DNA of 64,000 nt from Scilla litardierei (Eukaryota; Streptophyta; Magnoliopsida; Asparagales; Asparagaceae), in the NCBI GenBank assembly GCA_030789695.1, contig CM061141.1, forward strand, positions 280,681,871 through 280,745,870, written 5' to 3'. Positions 32,425 to 44,749 of the stretch are shown here, piece after piece; position 1 is the first letter of the stretch, and each line of letters opens with the position of its first letter. Position numbers and translations under genes: made by a program. The notes beneath the pieces are model-generated. The model ran no database searches and had not been told where the DNA came from. It was given only the letters and a program-made list of their open reading frames with translations.

Positions 32425-34128
32425 TTATTTCTTTAGAGTACCTGAAAAATAAACGTTTATGGTACTCTTTGGCTTTTGAGTCCAGAGGGTTGTCTTTAGG
32501 AAGCCAAACCCAGTTGGTTTAGTCCCTTCATGAAAAATATATTTATAGTTTTTGCTTAAGTGAACTTGTTGAACAAAATTTGTAGCGTACCTTTTCTTTC
32601 TTTGATCGGAAAGATTCTTCGGTATCCAGATGCTCAGAAAATTTTTGTTAGAATGATGCATCCTAGTATGCTTAACCCGTTTCTTGGTATGATGTGAATC
32701 ATAACCAAGTCCGGTTTTGCTAGATGAAGATTTTTGGTTGTTTATTAAACTATCTAGCTTCCCATTCCCTTTGTTGAAATTTTCTATAATTTTCATCGTA
32801 GCGTCGTATTTATCTTTGACAGATACAAGAAGATTATTCAAATTCTCAAATTTTTCATTTACTGATAGAATGTCTTTTTGCAAAGAATTATTCTTTTCTT
32901 TGAGAAGAATATTTTCCTTAATGACTTCTTCCTTTCTATGTTCTTTTATGAGCTTTTCATGCATTTTGCATAGCTCCTTATATGCTCCCCTATAGTCCAT
33001 GTCTTCATCATCGCTTGATGACAAATCATTGTCATTAGATGAATCATGATGCGAACTTACCTTAGAGGATGTAGAAGCCATGAAGCACATGTGTGCTGTT
33101 TCTCTTCTTTCATCATTGTCTTCTGCTGAGGATTCATCGGACGAGGAATCGTCGCTCCGGTCGAAGGATGCGTAAGCTTCCTTATTTGGTCGTCGGAATT
33201 TGTTTCTTCCATTGTTTCTCTTTTCATTATTGTCTCTGTTCTTCCCACGATCTCTGGAATCACGATTGTTTCTTTCCAATGGGCAGTCTCTTTTGATGTG
33301 CACGGGTATATTGCAACCAAAACAAATAATACTGTTAGTAGGTCTAAAAGAGCGTTTACCATACTTACTTGTGATGGACTCTTTAAAGTTCTTTGAAATG
33401 GAGGCAATATGGTCTTCTTTGTCCGTGTAGTCGGAATCTTCTTCTTGGGCTTTCAACGCGAGATTCTTCTTCTTTGGGTTTTCTTCGATCTTCGTATCTT
33501 CTTCAAGTTCAATCTCATATGCCATGAGATTTCCCATTAGTTCTTCGATGGTAAGGTCCTTTACATCATGAGCTTCTCGAATAACAGTTGTCTTTCCCTT
33601 CCACTCGGGTCGGAGCAATCTTAGTATCTTCATTACCTGCTTGTATTCGGAAAGTTTCTTTCCTAATCCTGCAAGCTCATTCGTAATGTTAGTAAAACGA
33701 GTATTCACATCGGTGATACTCTCTCCTTCTTCCAGTTTAAAAGATTTGAATTTAGAATGTAAAACATTTATGCGGGATTCCTTTACCTTCTCAGTTCCTT
33801 CGTGACTTACCTGAAGAGTGTGCCATATCTGGTGAGCTGTCTCGCATTGGGAGACTCGATTGAACTTATTTCCTGTTACATCACAAAATAGTGCATTCAT
33901 TGCCTTTGCATTAAGATTTGCTCACTTCTTGTCGTCGGCTGACCACTTCCCAAATTCAATTTCGGTAGGTGTGATGTACGGGACTTTAGTAACGGTCCAT
34001 GCTTCGATATCCAATGACTCCAGGTGAGTATTCATTCGGATCTTCCAGCTAGCGTAGTTCGTTCCGTTGAACAGTGGTGGTCGCATGGTATTTAGTCCTT
34101 CAGAATGGAAAGATGTTGATGCCATCAC
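32425..34128 (-). pseudogene. gag: SIRE-like copia Gag with variant zinc knuckle
   Basis: The ATG at 34128 opens a frame with FNGTNYASWKIRM near residue 22. A TGA at 33921-33919 replaces a probable Trp; the same frame then runs to 32425. The core resembles the SIRE gag at 685-2235 (AHQIWHTLQVSHEGT, FTNITNELAGLGK). The zinc knuckle CFGCNIPVHIKRDC has Val where Gly precedes the His in most copies. Ser/Asp-rich and coiled-coil segments follow. The frame ends in a Lys-rich tail (PKSTINVYFSGTLKK) near the point where protease should begin, so pol is deleted from about there. Confidence 0.85.
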
Positions 34129-34138
34129 ATTTATAGCC

Positions 34139-34152
34139 TCGCTCTGATACCA
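34139..34152 (-). other. Primer binding site, initiator-Met tRNA
   Basis: The minus strand reads TGGTATCAGAGCGA, two bases inside the LTR boundary at 34155. It shows that the middle LTR acts as the 5' LTR of the gag-bearing unit. Confidence 0.93.
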
Positions 34153-34154
34153 AG

Positions 34155-35918
34155 TGTTGGATCATGTGGATGGCAAACAACACTAAAAGGGGGTTGAATA
34201 GTGGTGTATAAAGATAAAACTTTTTCATTCTTAATAAATCAACACAAAACAAAGCCTTCTAATGTTGCCTAAGAAACCAAGTAGAGTGATCTACGCTTGG
34301 TTCTTAATCAACTCAATAACTTTTCAAATCAAATCAGAGATAAAAGTCTTCTGGTAGTCGACTCCCTATGAACAGTAGTCGACTTCCAGAGGAAAATTAA
34401 GCACAGCTTAGATAGTTAAATACTTAATGGAGATATATAAAATTTGCACAGAAGTGTAAATACAAAACTGATCTTTGCAGTATATTATAAAAGAGTTACA
34501 AGAATGTTAAGCAAAGAATAATTACAAGTTAAATAAGAAATACTTGCAAAGATAAATAGTCACAGATAAGCAAACGCAGACACAAGGATTTTTATCCTGG
34601 TTTCACACAACTTGGGTACGTCCAGTACCCGACCAATCCGGTACGAGATTTCCACTATCTGCCTTGGCAAATACAAGTACCTAACTTCACTTGTTAGGAT
34701 TTCCAACAACCTAGTCCTAACCAGGATTTCCAACCGCAACACCTAGACTAGTCTAGGATTTCCAACAACAACACCCTTACAATAAAGGGTAAAAACAAAT
34801 TAAAATCGATATCCAATTCACCACAATAGATTGGTGGAGATTGGATTTACACCCAAATTCTATAGCCAATAGTAATAGACAATTACGTGTACAGTGGCTT
34901 GATAGAATAAGATTCTCGATCACACAAAGATACGAATGAAATCTTTGTGATCTAGATCAAATGTTGTTCAAAAAATCCTTTAAATAAAAAAATTCGTGAA
35001 TAAATAATATGGATTTTGAAAAACAGATAGCCAAATAAAATTATAATCTTCAGAAAATAATATCAAAAGAAATTGCAAGATCAAGAGTAAAAACAGATTT
35101 GGCTAAGAGAGAATGAAAGTTGAGAATTTGAGAGCGTTTTGCACAAGAGAATTTGATTTCATTAGTTGTTGTGATTTGTCAATGAAAATGGTCCTCTATT
35201 TATAGGAGAAATCTGAGAATTTGAATTTCAAATTCATTTGACTTTTGTCCCGAAAATCATGGGAAAAAATCAATTAAAGATATGTCAAAAAATCAAGTCA
35301 AAACGTCAAACTTCGATAGCTGGTAGTTGACTCCCTAGGAGTGGTAGTCGACTCCTAGTGTGTTTCAGGAGAAATTGATTATCAGCTGGTAGTTGACTCC
35401 CTACCTTTGGTAGTCGACTCCCAGAGGAGTTTCTTCTGAACCACTGGTAGTCAATCAAGTAGTTAACTCCAGGGTATAGTGGAGTTTTACTACGGAAATA
35501 TAAAATGACTAGAAAAAGCTCTCAATATCCTTTTTGAAAATGATTTAAAAGATATGTAAATGTTTTTGAAATCATTTGTGTGTGTGTGATTGTCTATACG
35601 ATTGGCTTTAACATAACCCTAAGAAAGACACAACACACTCACTATAGACTAAGACACGTCTTTGGAAGCTTGATCAACTGGTGGAGTAGATGTGAGCTTT
35701 CACTTGAGCTTCTTGTTCTATTTGAGCTTTGAGCTTCATCATTGATCTTAGCAACGTTCGTCCTTGTCTTTGGGCGTAGATTGCACTTCTTGGAGTATGC
35801 ATAAAGCTTTTCATTTGTTGCACAACCTGCACACTTAGTCGTAGTGTAGTTAGTACACTAATCTTCATTTGGTGTGCTCATCATCAAAATCACTTGGGGT
35901 GGAATTCAATTTCCATCA
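34155..35918 (-). repeat. Middle LTR of the SIRE-like element (1764 bp)
   Basis: Nearly identical to 28416-30179. TATA box at 35204-35197, palindrome array at 35320-35486, and a motif pair near 34353-34395. A purine tract borders it at 35919, so it is at once the 3' LTR of the upstream remnant and the 5' LTR of the downstream unit. Confidence 0.92.
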
Positions 35919-36876
35919 CTCTCCCCCTTTTGATGATGACACCCAAATGAAAAATGAAGTAAGTTGGAATATGAAAATACACTTACTCCACCTTCTTTGA
36001 TGCGGTTCTCCCCTTGCATCGAAGCCGTTAGCAAAACAATACATTCATACATTCATTTTTGCATTTCATATTTTTCTCCCCTTATCATCAACAAAAATTA
36101 ATGATATATAATAACAACACATGAATCATGACAAGATTTTTGGAGGGGAATTCAATTACTATTCCTGCAAAAAAATGTTAGCATATGATCAACCAATGTT
36201 TTAGCAAAAATAGATAAGTTCATCATAGGCATAGTAATAAAGGAGTAGCAAGCATCACACGATAATAGAGTTATTACAGACCATAAGTTTTGAAATCATT
36301 GTTAAAAAACCATTGTCTGAAAGATCAAGGATGACCGCCGTTCTTCTTCAATTCCTTGATCTCATCAAGGATCATGACAAGAGTATCCTCCATCATTTTG
36401 TTGCTCTTTGCCACGAATTCCTTGAGATCGTCCACCTTTTTTTTGAGGTCTTTAAAACCTCTCTCTTGGGATATCTTTAACTTCCCAATTTTCTTCAAGA
36501 GCATCTCTTGAAGTTCAATGATGTATGTCGGTGGCTCCTCGTCTTCTCCTTCTTCTTTGCTTCTTTTTTCTTATTCTCCTTCTTCTTCCTCATTAGAATC
36601 TGAAACAACAATTTTCTTACCTCTCCTGGAGGATGACGATCCTCCTTCAGCAGCAAGTTTTTTTTCGGGGATGTTTTGATCAAGGTCTTTGTGAGGTTCA
36701 TTCTCCCGAGAGCATGGACATCAAATATGCGTGCCGGTTCCAGAATTGTGGTTTCATTATCCAAAGGCACATTATAACTAATAAACAAGATTGTGAGGTA
36801 ATGTCCATGCGCTAGCGTGGATGAGGGTCTGTCTGAAGAAGCAGAAGCAAGAATGGAGTCCATAATGACTTTGCAA
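35919..36876 (-). pseudogene. Second, truncated copy of the env-like region
   Basis: A close copy of 30180-31140: purine tract, untranslated tail and the C-terminal third of the env-like ORF, with small indels that break the frame (for example near 36570 and 36690). It ends abruptly near 36877, where LTR sequence begins, which marks a deletion junction. Confidence 0.8.
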
Positions 36877-36887
36877 GAATGGTAATG

Positions 36888-38072
36888 TCCAACTGTAACA
36901 CCTAGACTTGTCTAGGGTTTCCAACAACAACACCCTTACAACAAAGGGTAACCACAAATTAAAATCGATATCCAATTCACCACAATAGATTGGTGGAGAT
37001 TGGATTTACACCAAAATTCTATAGCCAATAGTAATAGACAATTACGTGTACAGTGGCTTGATAGAATAAGATTCTAGATCACACAAAGATACGAATGAAA
37101 TCTTTGTGATCTATATCAAATGTTGTTCAAAAAATCCTTTAAATAAAAAGAGAATAAATAATATGGATTTTGAAAAACAGATAGCCAAATAAAATTATGA
37201 TCTTCAGAAAATAATATCAAAAGAAATTGCAAGATCAAGAGTAAAAACAGATTTAGCTAAGAGAGAATGAGAGCTGAGAATTTGAGAGCGTTTTGCACAA
37301 GAGGATTTGATTTCAATAGTTGTTGTGATTTCTCAATGAAAATGGTCCTCTATTTATAGGAGAAATCTGAGAATTTGAATTTCAAATTCAGTTGACTTTT
37401 GTCCCGAAAATCATGGGAAAAAATCAATTAAAGAAATGTCAAAAAATCAAGTAAACGTCAAACTTCGACAGCTGGTAGTCGACTCCCTAGGAGTGGTAGT
37501 CGACTCACAGTGTGTTTTAAAAGAAATTGATTCTCAGCTGGTAGTCGACTCCCTACCATTGGCAGTCGACTCCCAGAGGAGTTTCTTCTGAACCACTGCT
37601 AGTCAATCAAGTATTTAACTCCAGGGTGTAGTGGAGTTTTACTACGGAAATATAAAACGACTAGAAAATCCTCTCAATATCCTTTTTGAAAATGATTTAA
37701 AAGATATGTAAGATGTTTTTGAAATCATTTGTGTGTGTGTGATTATCTATACGATTGGCTTTAACTTAACCATAAGAAAGACACAACACACTCACTATAG
37801 ACTAGGACATGTCTTTGGAAGCTTGATCAACTGATGGAGTAGATGTGAGCTTTCACTTGAGCTTCTTGCTCTATTTGAGCTTTAAGCTTCATCATTGATC
37901 TTAGCAACGTTCGTCCTTGTCTTTGGACGTAGATTGCGCTTCTTGGAGTATGCATAAAGCTTTTCATTTGTCGCACAACCTGCACACTTAGTCGTAGTGT
38001 AGTTAGTACACTAAGCTTCATTTGGTGTGCTCATCATCAAAAATCACTTGGGGTGGAATTCAATTTCCATCA
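36888..38072 (-). repeat. Third LTR of the SIRE-like element, 3' end missing
   Basis: Matches 28990-30179 of the full LTR. The roughly 575 bp that should adjoin a primer site are gone. TATA box at 37358-37351; palindrome array at 37472-37637. It ends at CCATCA (38072), followed by AGGAT of the interrupted H frame. Confidence 0.88.
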
Positions 38073-39170
38073 AGGATCTGCAGACCTTCCCAGACTATGA
38101 AGTGTATCCTGAAAATCTCCATGAATGATGGCCTGGTGCGCATCCCGAGGTGAATGGTATATGACCTGTTGTACTGAAGTAGGAGGAAGGTCTAGCTCGG
38201 GCTTCGTCATGGTCTTTAAACTCACTCCCTCGCCCATATCATCCTCTGCCTCATCAAATAAATCTCTCTCAGCAGTCCGTCCCATGCACTCATACACCTC
38301 AAAATGGGCAGTTGTAGTAGATGGGAAACATAACTCAGGCTCTGCAATTTCATCCATATCGCTCGTACCTTCACATGCATCCACCACAACATCACCACCA
38401 ACATAAAAATGCATTGTGTCCTCAACATGGTCGACAAGCACCCTATCATCCATCTCTTCATGCTCACCAAGATATGGATATTCAGCTCCTTCCACTTGGT
38501 TCCCATGCACCCCATCATCCTGTACTTCTCGTTCTTCTATAAGGTCATATTGGAATGAGCCCACAGCTGGCTCCTTGGGCTACTTCGGTACCTGTTGGAC
38601 TGTGTCCTCATACTCTGCAAGATCTCTCATGTAACACCAAGAATCCTCGGTCGAATAATCAAAGAATTCCCCACCACAGCTCATCTGCACGAAATCTCAC
38701 CCAGATGGTGATAATCCTGTATAAAATATCTGTAGGAGATGATCCTCGTGGAAACAATGGTGTGGGCACGCAAACATCAAATCACTGAACCTCTGCAAAG
38801 CTTGATGGTAGGCCTCTCCATCAGCTTGGGTAAAGATTTCTATATGCTGCTCCATGACCTACCGCCCATGTACATGCTCCAAGAAAATAGGCAAAAACAC
38901 TCGGAGAAATTCTGCCTAAAATGATAACCATGTAAAATGTGAGTCAAGAGACAATGAATCAAACCACATTCTAGCATTATCTTGCAAGAAAAAAGAGAAG
39001 AATCTAAAATATATGCAATCATCACAAATATTCCCACCAAGACAAGAATACATCCACACTTCAAACTTTTTCATATGTAAATGAGGGTTCTCCGACTTCG
39101 AACCATGAAAGTATGACGGGAGTGGGATATCATCCAAATCAATATCGAAAAAATCTGAAGATGATGCCAT
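38073..39170 (-). pseudogene. gag: Element H Gag-like protein, N-terminal segment
   Basis: The ATG at 39170 (MASSSDFFDIDLDD) starts a frame that carries a plant gypsy gag domain: YFHGSKSENPHLHMKKFEVW at about residue 20, WFDSL near residue 70, then HQALQRFSDLMFACPHH. At least four in-frame stops (TAG near 38916 and 38860, TGA near 38700, TAG near 38580) break it. It continues as an acidic tail (LGEHEEMDDRVLVDHVEDT) to the insertion at 38072. No zinc knuckle is seen. The gag core and the primer site suggest Athila/Tat relatives. Confidence 0.75.
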
Positions 39171-39325
39171 TTTGTTTAAAAAAAATTTTCAAGAAAATGA
39201 AAATAAATAAGCAAAAACTAAATAAGTGGAAAATAAATAAAATGGAAAGACACAACACTAAGAGATAGAAGCATCACATCAAATGTTTCTAAATTAATCA
39301 GAAAATGCAAATAGTAGAAACGGTT

Positions 39326-39344
39326 GTTCCCGGCAACGACGCCA
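39326..39344 (-). other. Primer binding site, element H (Asp-tRNA type)
   Basis: The minus strand TGGCGTCGTTGCCGGGAAC starts two bases after the LTR. It resembles the Asp-tRNA primer sites of Athila/Tat elements; the tRNA identity is inferred. Confidence 0.75.
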
Positions 39345-39346
39345 AT

Positions 39347-40753
39347 TGATTGAACCAGAAAACGCTCAAAGGAAGCACGCCTTCCACTTCCAAGTGTAGG
39401 AGCGTCAATGTAATATAAATTTATAACCGGTGAGTACCGGGTCGGATCACAGGGACAAGTCGTTCTACCCTTGCAAGTTTGATCGGAAAAGAAAGGTAAA
39501 GCATGATACAACCACCTCGTTAAATGAATGGAAGTGGAAAAAAAGTGTGGTGAATCTACAATCCTAACCTAAGTGGGTAGGGTTAGAGAACCAAATGGGG
39601 AGTTAGGATAGCTAGGAGAGGAGCATGGGTTGTAGATCCACTAATGTTAGTGTTAATCAAGCTCAAATGACCCACATATAACTCAATTGGGCCTCCGGGT
39701 ATGGCAAGCTCAATCGGTAAATTTAGCATTCATGAACACAATAATTTGCAATAGGTATGGACGCATCATCATAGCACTAATCAAATTAGGAACATGGACT
39801 TTTCTTAAAGTGTACCCACTTGGGTATTAACCAATGAAAGTTAGCCCTAATGATACATCCAACATCAACATGAAAATGGGCAAGAGGTAAGTAAAACAAA
39901 GATTAACGACCAACCATCATGAATTACAACCCAAGAATTTAACACTACTCAATCATGATAAACATGATGAGAATTTTATACAAATCCCAAGTTCATTACA
40001 AGAGAGAGATGCAAAATACACAAGAGGGAGAAGAAAGATATCACCAATCTCTCAAAGAATGAAGCTTTTCTCTCACTTGAGCACCTCCTCGAAGCTTCCA
40101 ACCTCCCCTATGGCCTCCAAGCCCTAGAAAAATGAGATAGGAAGAAGAATGGGGCTGAAACAGCCCCCAAAATCGTCTAAAACCCCAATCGAGCTAATCG
40201 GGTCTGCAATTGGGGCATTCGTGTCGAAAAAACACCCAAAACCCGCAAAACCCACAAAGAAGCCCCCTCTTAGTCTTGCGGGTCTGGAAAAGGAGCAGGG
40301 GCACCCGTAGAGCGCGTGCCCCGCTCGCTGCTGGGGGGCACGCGCCCTGCGCGTGCCCCTTGTTGGGCGATTGGCGGAGCGGGCCGGCCCGTAAAAATCG
40401 TTTATTTTTTTTTATTTAATTACGTCGGCATGCTCGCTTTTTTTTGTTTTTTTTTTGGTTTTTTAAAAAATTCTCAGAATGCTTCTTTGGCTTGAAATAA
40501 ATCCCCAAAAATAGCTCCAAGCTCCAAAAAATTCTGGAAAAATTCCAGAGAATCCAGAAAATTTTCAGGAGTACCTGAAAAATAAGAGAAGCAAAGATTA
40601 GTCCATAAAAACCATATTTTATGTATAAAATAAGAATAGGCTTTAATATTACACAATATCGCAAAAACGCATGTATCAAAGCCAATATCAACATAATATA
40701 CACATAAAATGCCCAGAAATGGGGGGAAAATATGCAATTTATATCCCGAATCA
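39347..40753 (-). repeat. 5' LTR of element H (1407 bp)
   Basis: Minus-strand ends TGATTCGGGATA and GGTTCAATCA. It holds a GC-rich inverted block (about 40296-40396, GGGGCACGCGC paired with GCGTGCCCC). The 3' copy survives at 15631-16286. The sequence beyond it, TGATG (40754-40758), belongs to the host Athila-like element. Confidence 0.85.
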
Positions 40754-40799
40754 TGATGCACATGTCAAACTTTCCGGGGAGGACATGGGGGTTCGGATG

Positions 40800-43700
40800 T
40801 TACGCTTCATTGGCTTCCTTCAGGTGTGCCTCCTCTTTAATGGTGGTGGGGGATGGCTCCTCCAAGCTTGCATTCTTGGCATATTTCTTCTTTCCCAGCG
40901 ATTGAGGTGTGTTTGCTGGTGGTGCTTTCTCCCTTTGCTTCCCCGTAGAGAGCTTGCAGAGCTCTCTAATCCTCATAACATCAGCGTCGTTATTTTGTTC
41001 ATCGGTGAGCTTGGTCACTTCCTCGATGAGAGGATCTGGTGGTTCTCCAATTGGGATGACATCCTTAGTATTTGGGACTTCATCAAGGCTCTCCATGTAC
41101 AAGGCTCCAGCGGCATAAGGCACGTCACCATCAATGACCTCATTGAGTAGGTGTGACAAACTTTGAGTCGAAGCCTCTCCTAGATAGATACTTTTCACTT
41201 CATCGATAGGATCTCCCGTGGAGTAGTGCTTGAGTCTTTGTCTGTTAACTTTGAATGGTACCCCGTCGTTTCCTTCTATCTCAAAAGCTCCTCCTGGATA
41301 CATGTGGTGAAGGGTGAATGGCCCCGACCACCGTGATCTCAGCTTCCCGGGAAAGAGTCGGAGTCTCGAGTTGTATAGTAAGACCTTATCTCCAACCTTG
41401 AATTGCCTCACGGTAACATGAGCGTTATGGAAGAGTTTGGTTCTTTCTTTATAGATTCAAGAGCTCTCATAGGCGTCCCTTCTAATCTCATCGAGCTCAT
41501 TTATGTCCAGAAGACGACGTACTGTCGCGCTCTTGTAATCATAATTTGGAGTTTAGATAGCCCAATAAGCACGGTGCTCCAACTCCACCGGTAAATGGCA
41601 TGCTTTCCCATATACTAGCCGGTATGGGGTGGTGCCAATGGGGGTTCGAAAAGCCATACGATATACCCATAGTACATCGTTCAACTTCATGGACCAATCC
41701 TTTCTTGACCTATCCACCGTCTTCTCTAGGATTTGCTTGATTACACTATTCAACACTTCCACTTGCCCACTTGTTTAAGGGTGATAAGCCAAACCAACTC
41801 TATGATGCACTCAGTACTTCTTTAGTGTGGCTTCGAACTTGCTCTCTATAAAATGGCTACCTCCATCGCTTATCAATTTCTTGGTACTCCAAAGCGGGGA
41901 AATATGTTTTGCCTGAAGAACTTGGAGACTACTTCTCGCATCGTTGGTTGGAGTAGCAATATCTTCCACCCATATCGAAACATAGTCGACGGCCAATAAT
42001 ATATATCTGTTTCCTTTGCTAGATGGAAAGGGTCCCATGAAATCTACTCCCCAACAATCAAATAGCTCAATCTCCAAGATATGTTTCATCGGCATCTCAT
42101 TCCGCTTGGATATGTTTCCCGTCCTTTGGCATCTATCACATTTTTTGACGAACTCATGAGTGTCCTTGAACATAGTGGGCCAAAAGAATCCACATTGCAA
42201 TATCTTCGCGGTGGTTTTGGAAGCGGTCGCATGTCCTCCGCATGGCATGTCATGACAATGTGAGATGATAGAAGTAGCCTCTTCTTTCGAAACATATCTC
42301 CGTATAATCCCATCCTTGCATATCTTGAAGAGGTATGGGTCTTCCCAAAAATAGCTCCTGACTTCATGGATGAATCTTCTCTTTTGTTGTATGGCCAAGC
42401 CATGCGGTTTAATACTGCACGCCAAATAATTCACGAAATCCGCATACCAAGGTACCTCCACGGGTTGGAAGGCGAAGAGCTTCTCGTCGGCAAATGTCTC
42501 TTCAATAGGTAAGCTTTCGTCCTTCCCGTCACAGATTTGCCTTGATAATTGATCCGCCACAAGATTGTCCGTGCCCTTTCTATCCCGGATCTCCAAGTCA
42601 AACTCTTGTAGAAGTAGAATCCATCTTATTAGTCTAGGTTTGGCCTCCTTTTTGCTCAATAAGTACTTCAATGTCGTGTGATCCGTATGCACAATCACCT
42701 TTGATCCAAGAAGGTAAGAATGGAACTTCTCAATAGAGTAGACCATGGCCAAGAGATCCTTTTCGGTGGTGGTGTAATTCTTTTGCGCCTCATCCAAAGT
42801 CTTTCTTGCATAATATATCGCATGAAGCTTTTTATCCTTTCTTTGCCCCAACACCGCTCCAACTGCTTGGTCACTAGCTTAACACATCAACTCGAAAGGA
42901 AGACTCCAATTCGGTGGCTGTATAATTGGAGCAGAAATGAGCGCCTCCTTTAGCGTATTGAACGCTTGCAAACAATCATCTGAAAAAACAAAGAGTGCAT
43001 CTTTAGCAAGTAAATCCATAAGTGGTCGGGAAATTTGAGCAAAATCCTTGATAAAACGGCGGTAAAACCCCGCATGACCAAGGAATCCTCTAATGCCCTT
43101 GACATTAATAGGAGGGGGTAGATTTTCTATTACATCAATTTTAGTTTTATCAACCTCAATCCCTCTCGATGAGACAAGATGCCCAAGAACTATTCCCTCG
43201 GTAACCATGAAATGACATTTTTCCCAATTAAACGTCAGATTATTTTGTTGGCATCTTTTTAAAACTTTAGTTAAATTATCCAAACATAAGTCAAATTCAC
43301 TGTCATACATAGAAAAGTCATCCATAAAGACTTCCATGATGTCTTCAATGTAATCGGAAAAAAATGGATGTCATGCACCTTTGAAAGGTGGCGGGGGCGT
43401 GGCAAAGACCAAAGGGCATCCTACGGTATGCATAAGTGCCATAAGGGCACATGAAGGTGGTCTTTTCTTGATCATCCTCATGGAGGGGAATCTGAAAGAA
43501 TCCTGAATACCCATCCAAATAGCAAAAATATTTATGCTTAGCGAGACGTTCTAGCATTTGGTAAATAAAGGGTAATGGATAATGGTCCTTTCGGTCAGCT
43601 TTATTCAATTTTATGTAATCGATGCACATGCGCCAACCCGTGACGGTCCGTGTGGATATAGATTCTTCCTTATCATTTTTTATTACGGTCATTCCTCCCT

Positions 43701-44010
43701 TCTTAAGGACGACATGAATTGGGCTAACCCATCTGCTGTCAGAAATAGGATAGATGATATCGGCTTCAAGCAGTCTAAGGATCTCTTTTTTAACCACGTC
43801 CTTCATGTTGGGGTTTAACCGCTTTTGAGGCTCTATGGAGATGGCTTTAGTGTTTTCAAGATGGATCATACGTATACATAGCCTACGACTAATCCCCTTA
43901 AGGTCGAAAATTCTATAGCCAAGGACATCCATATGGCTTCTCAGGACATTTAGAAGACTCTCAAGTTGATGGTGGTTGAGGCTAGCATTAACAATCACAG
44001 GATAGGTCAA
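40800..44010 (-). pseudogene. pol: Athila-like pol (reverse transcriptase, RNase H, integrase), frameshifted
   Basis: Reverse transcriptase spans 44010-42880: VSPIHVVLKKGG, MCIDYIKLNKADRKDHYPL, LDGYSGFFQI, MPFGLCHAPATFQRC, then after a frame break near 43340 the catalytic MEVFMDDFS and VLGHLVSSRGIEVDK. RNase H follows ([34 protein letters not shown]), with a TAA near 42879. Integrase has the zinc-binding [10 protein letters not shown]...CDRCQ pattern, [15 protein letters not shown] (first Asp) and LISDGGSHF (second Asp); a stop near 41811 and a shift precede [16 protein letters not shown]. The tail (MRQFKVGDKVLLYNSRLRLF) ends in Lys-rich sequence. Four or more breaks make it nonfunctional. 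Confidence 0.88.
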
Positions 44011-44098
44011 TTTATCACCTAAAAATGCATATCTTAAGTTAAGAGGTAATTGTTTTAGTTCTACCTCAGGGGGGTGCTATACCCCCTGTTTCCTTCTC

Positions 44099-44548
44099 CT
44101 ATGAAAACATGGCGTCCTCGGCCTCATCTTCGTTCACTCCCTCTTCAGAAGATAGGCTCTCGCATGCCGACTCAAAATCACTGATCGATGAGGATGGAGC
44201 GTCAAAGTATATGCTAGGTGACTCTGCTCCCGAATCGATGGAACCACCGCTCTCCTCTTGTTCACACATGTCATCAAAAGGTAAGTCGGTGTATAAACTG
44301 ATGTCATAAAATGCATCATCAAGTATACTTCCCTGAATGTCGGTATCCCAAGGTAGTTCTTCACAAAAGTTGATCTCTTCGGTGCATGCTTCGATGCCTT
44401 CATTTATTATAGGCTGAGGGACTACGTCAACTTCAAGATACAGCTTATCATATCTAACATCGACTCTAATGATGCCCTTGATCGTTCCTTCCAGGGAGAT
44501 TTGATCAATGATGAAGGTGGCAAATAGTTGCTCAAGTTGGTCCTCCAT
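44099..44548 (-). pseudogene. Acidic ORF upstream of Athila-like pol
   Basis: A 149-residue minus-strand frame (MEDQLEQLFATFIIDQISLE) rich in Asp, Glu and Ser, ending GVNEDEAEDAMFS. It lies where the segment between gag and protease would be. I recognise no domain, and the gag core that should precede it is absent. It may be the remains of the gag-pol linker. Confidence 0.4.
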
Positions 44549-44749
44549 TTGATGGCAATGGGTCTTGTGGCTTGAACCTCGCCCATAATTTCCTCTAGAA
44601 GGGATATAAAAGTATCGTCGTATTGCGGGCTAGAGTCCGTACCCATCTTCACGTCTTCCAGGTAACCTGTTAAATAACAATAGAAAAGTCTGGAAAACAA
44701 CGTCAGTAACCACGTGAGTACTTAGTAAATAAAATAAAATACTGTCGCC

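Larger units (their letters stand above)
28416..38072 (-). mobile_element. SIRE-like copia with three LTRs, gag and env-like ORF, no pol
   Basis: Minus-strand order: truncated LTR (38072-36888), 3' part of an env-like region (36876-35919), full LTR (35918-34155), primer site, gag (34128-32425), env-like ORF (31758-30589), purine tract, full LTR (30179-28416). The middle LTR serves both units, as expected when two copies recombine through an LTR; the upstream unit then lost most of its interior. No protease, integrase or reverse transcriptase frame exists between gag and the env-like ORF. Outer flanks are AGGCA (28411-28415) and AGGAT (38073-38077), only partly alike. The element interrupts the H reading frame. 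Confidence 0.85.
15631..40753 (-). mobile_element. Element H: gag-only gypsy-like retrotransposon split by two nested insertions
   Basis: On the minus strand: 5' LTR (40753-39347), Asp-type primer site (39344-39326), a gag-like frame from 39170, a 3' untranslated region with a purine tract (16296-16287), then part of the 3' LTR (16286-15631). Insertions at 28416-38072 and 17792-28224 split the internal region. With them set aside the internal part is only about 3 kb, carries one reading frame with several stops, and has no pol. H lies within an Athila-like element (40754-46692). The left half of its 3' LTR is probably beyond the window. Athila/Tat affinity is inferred from the gag and primer site. 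Confidence 0.75.
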
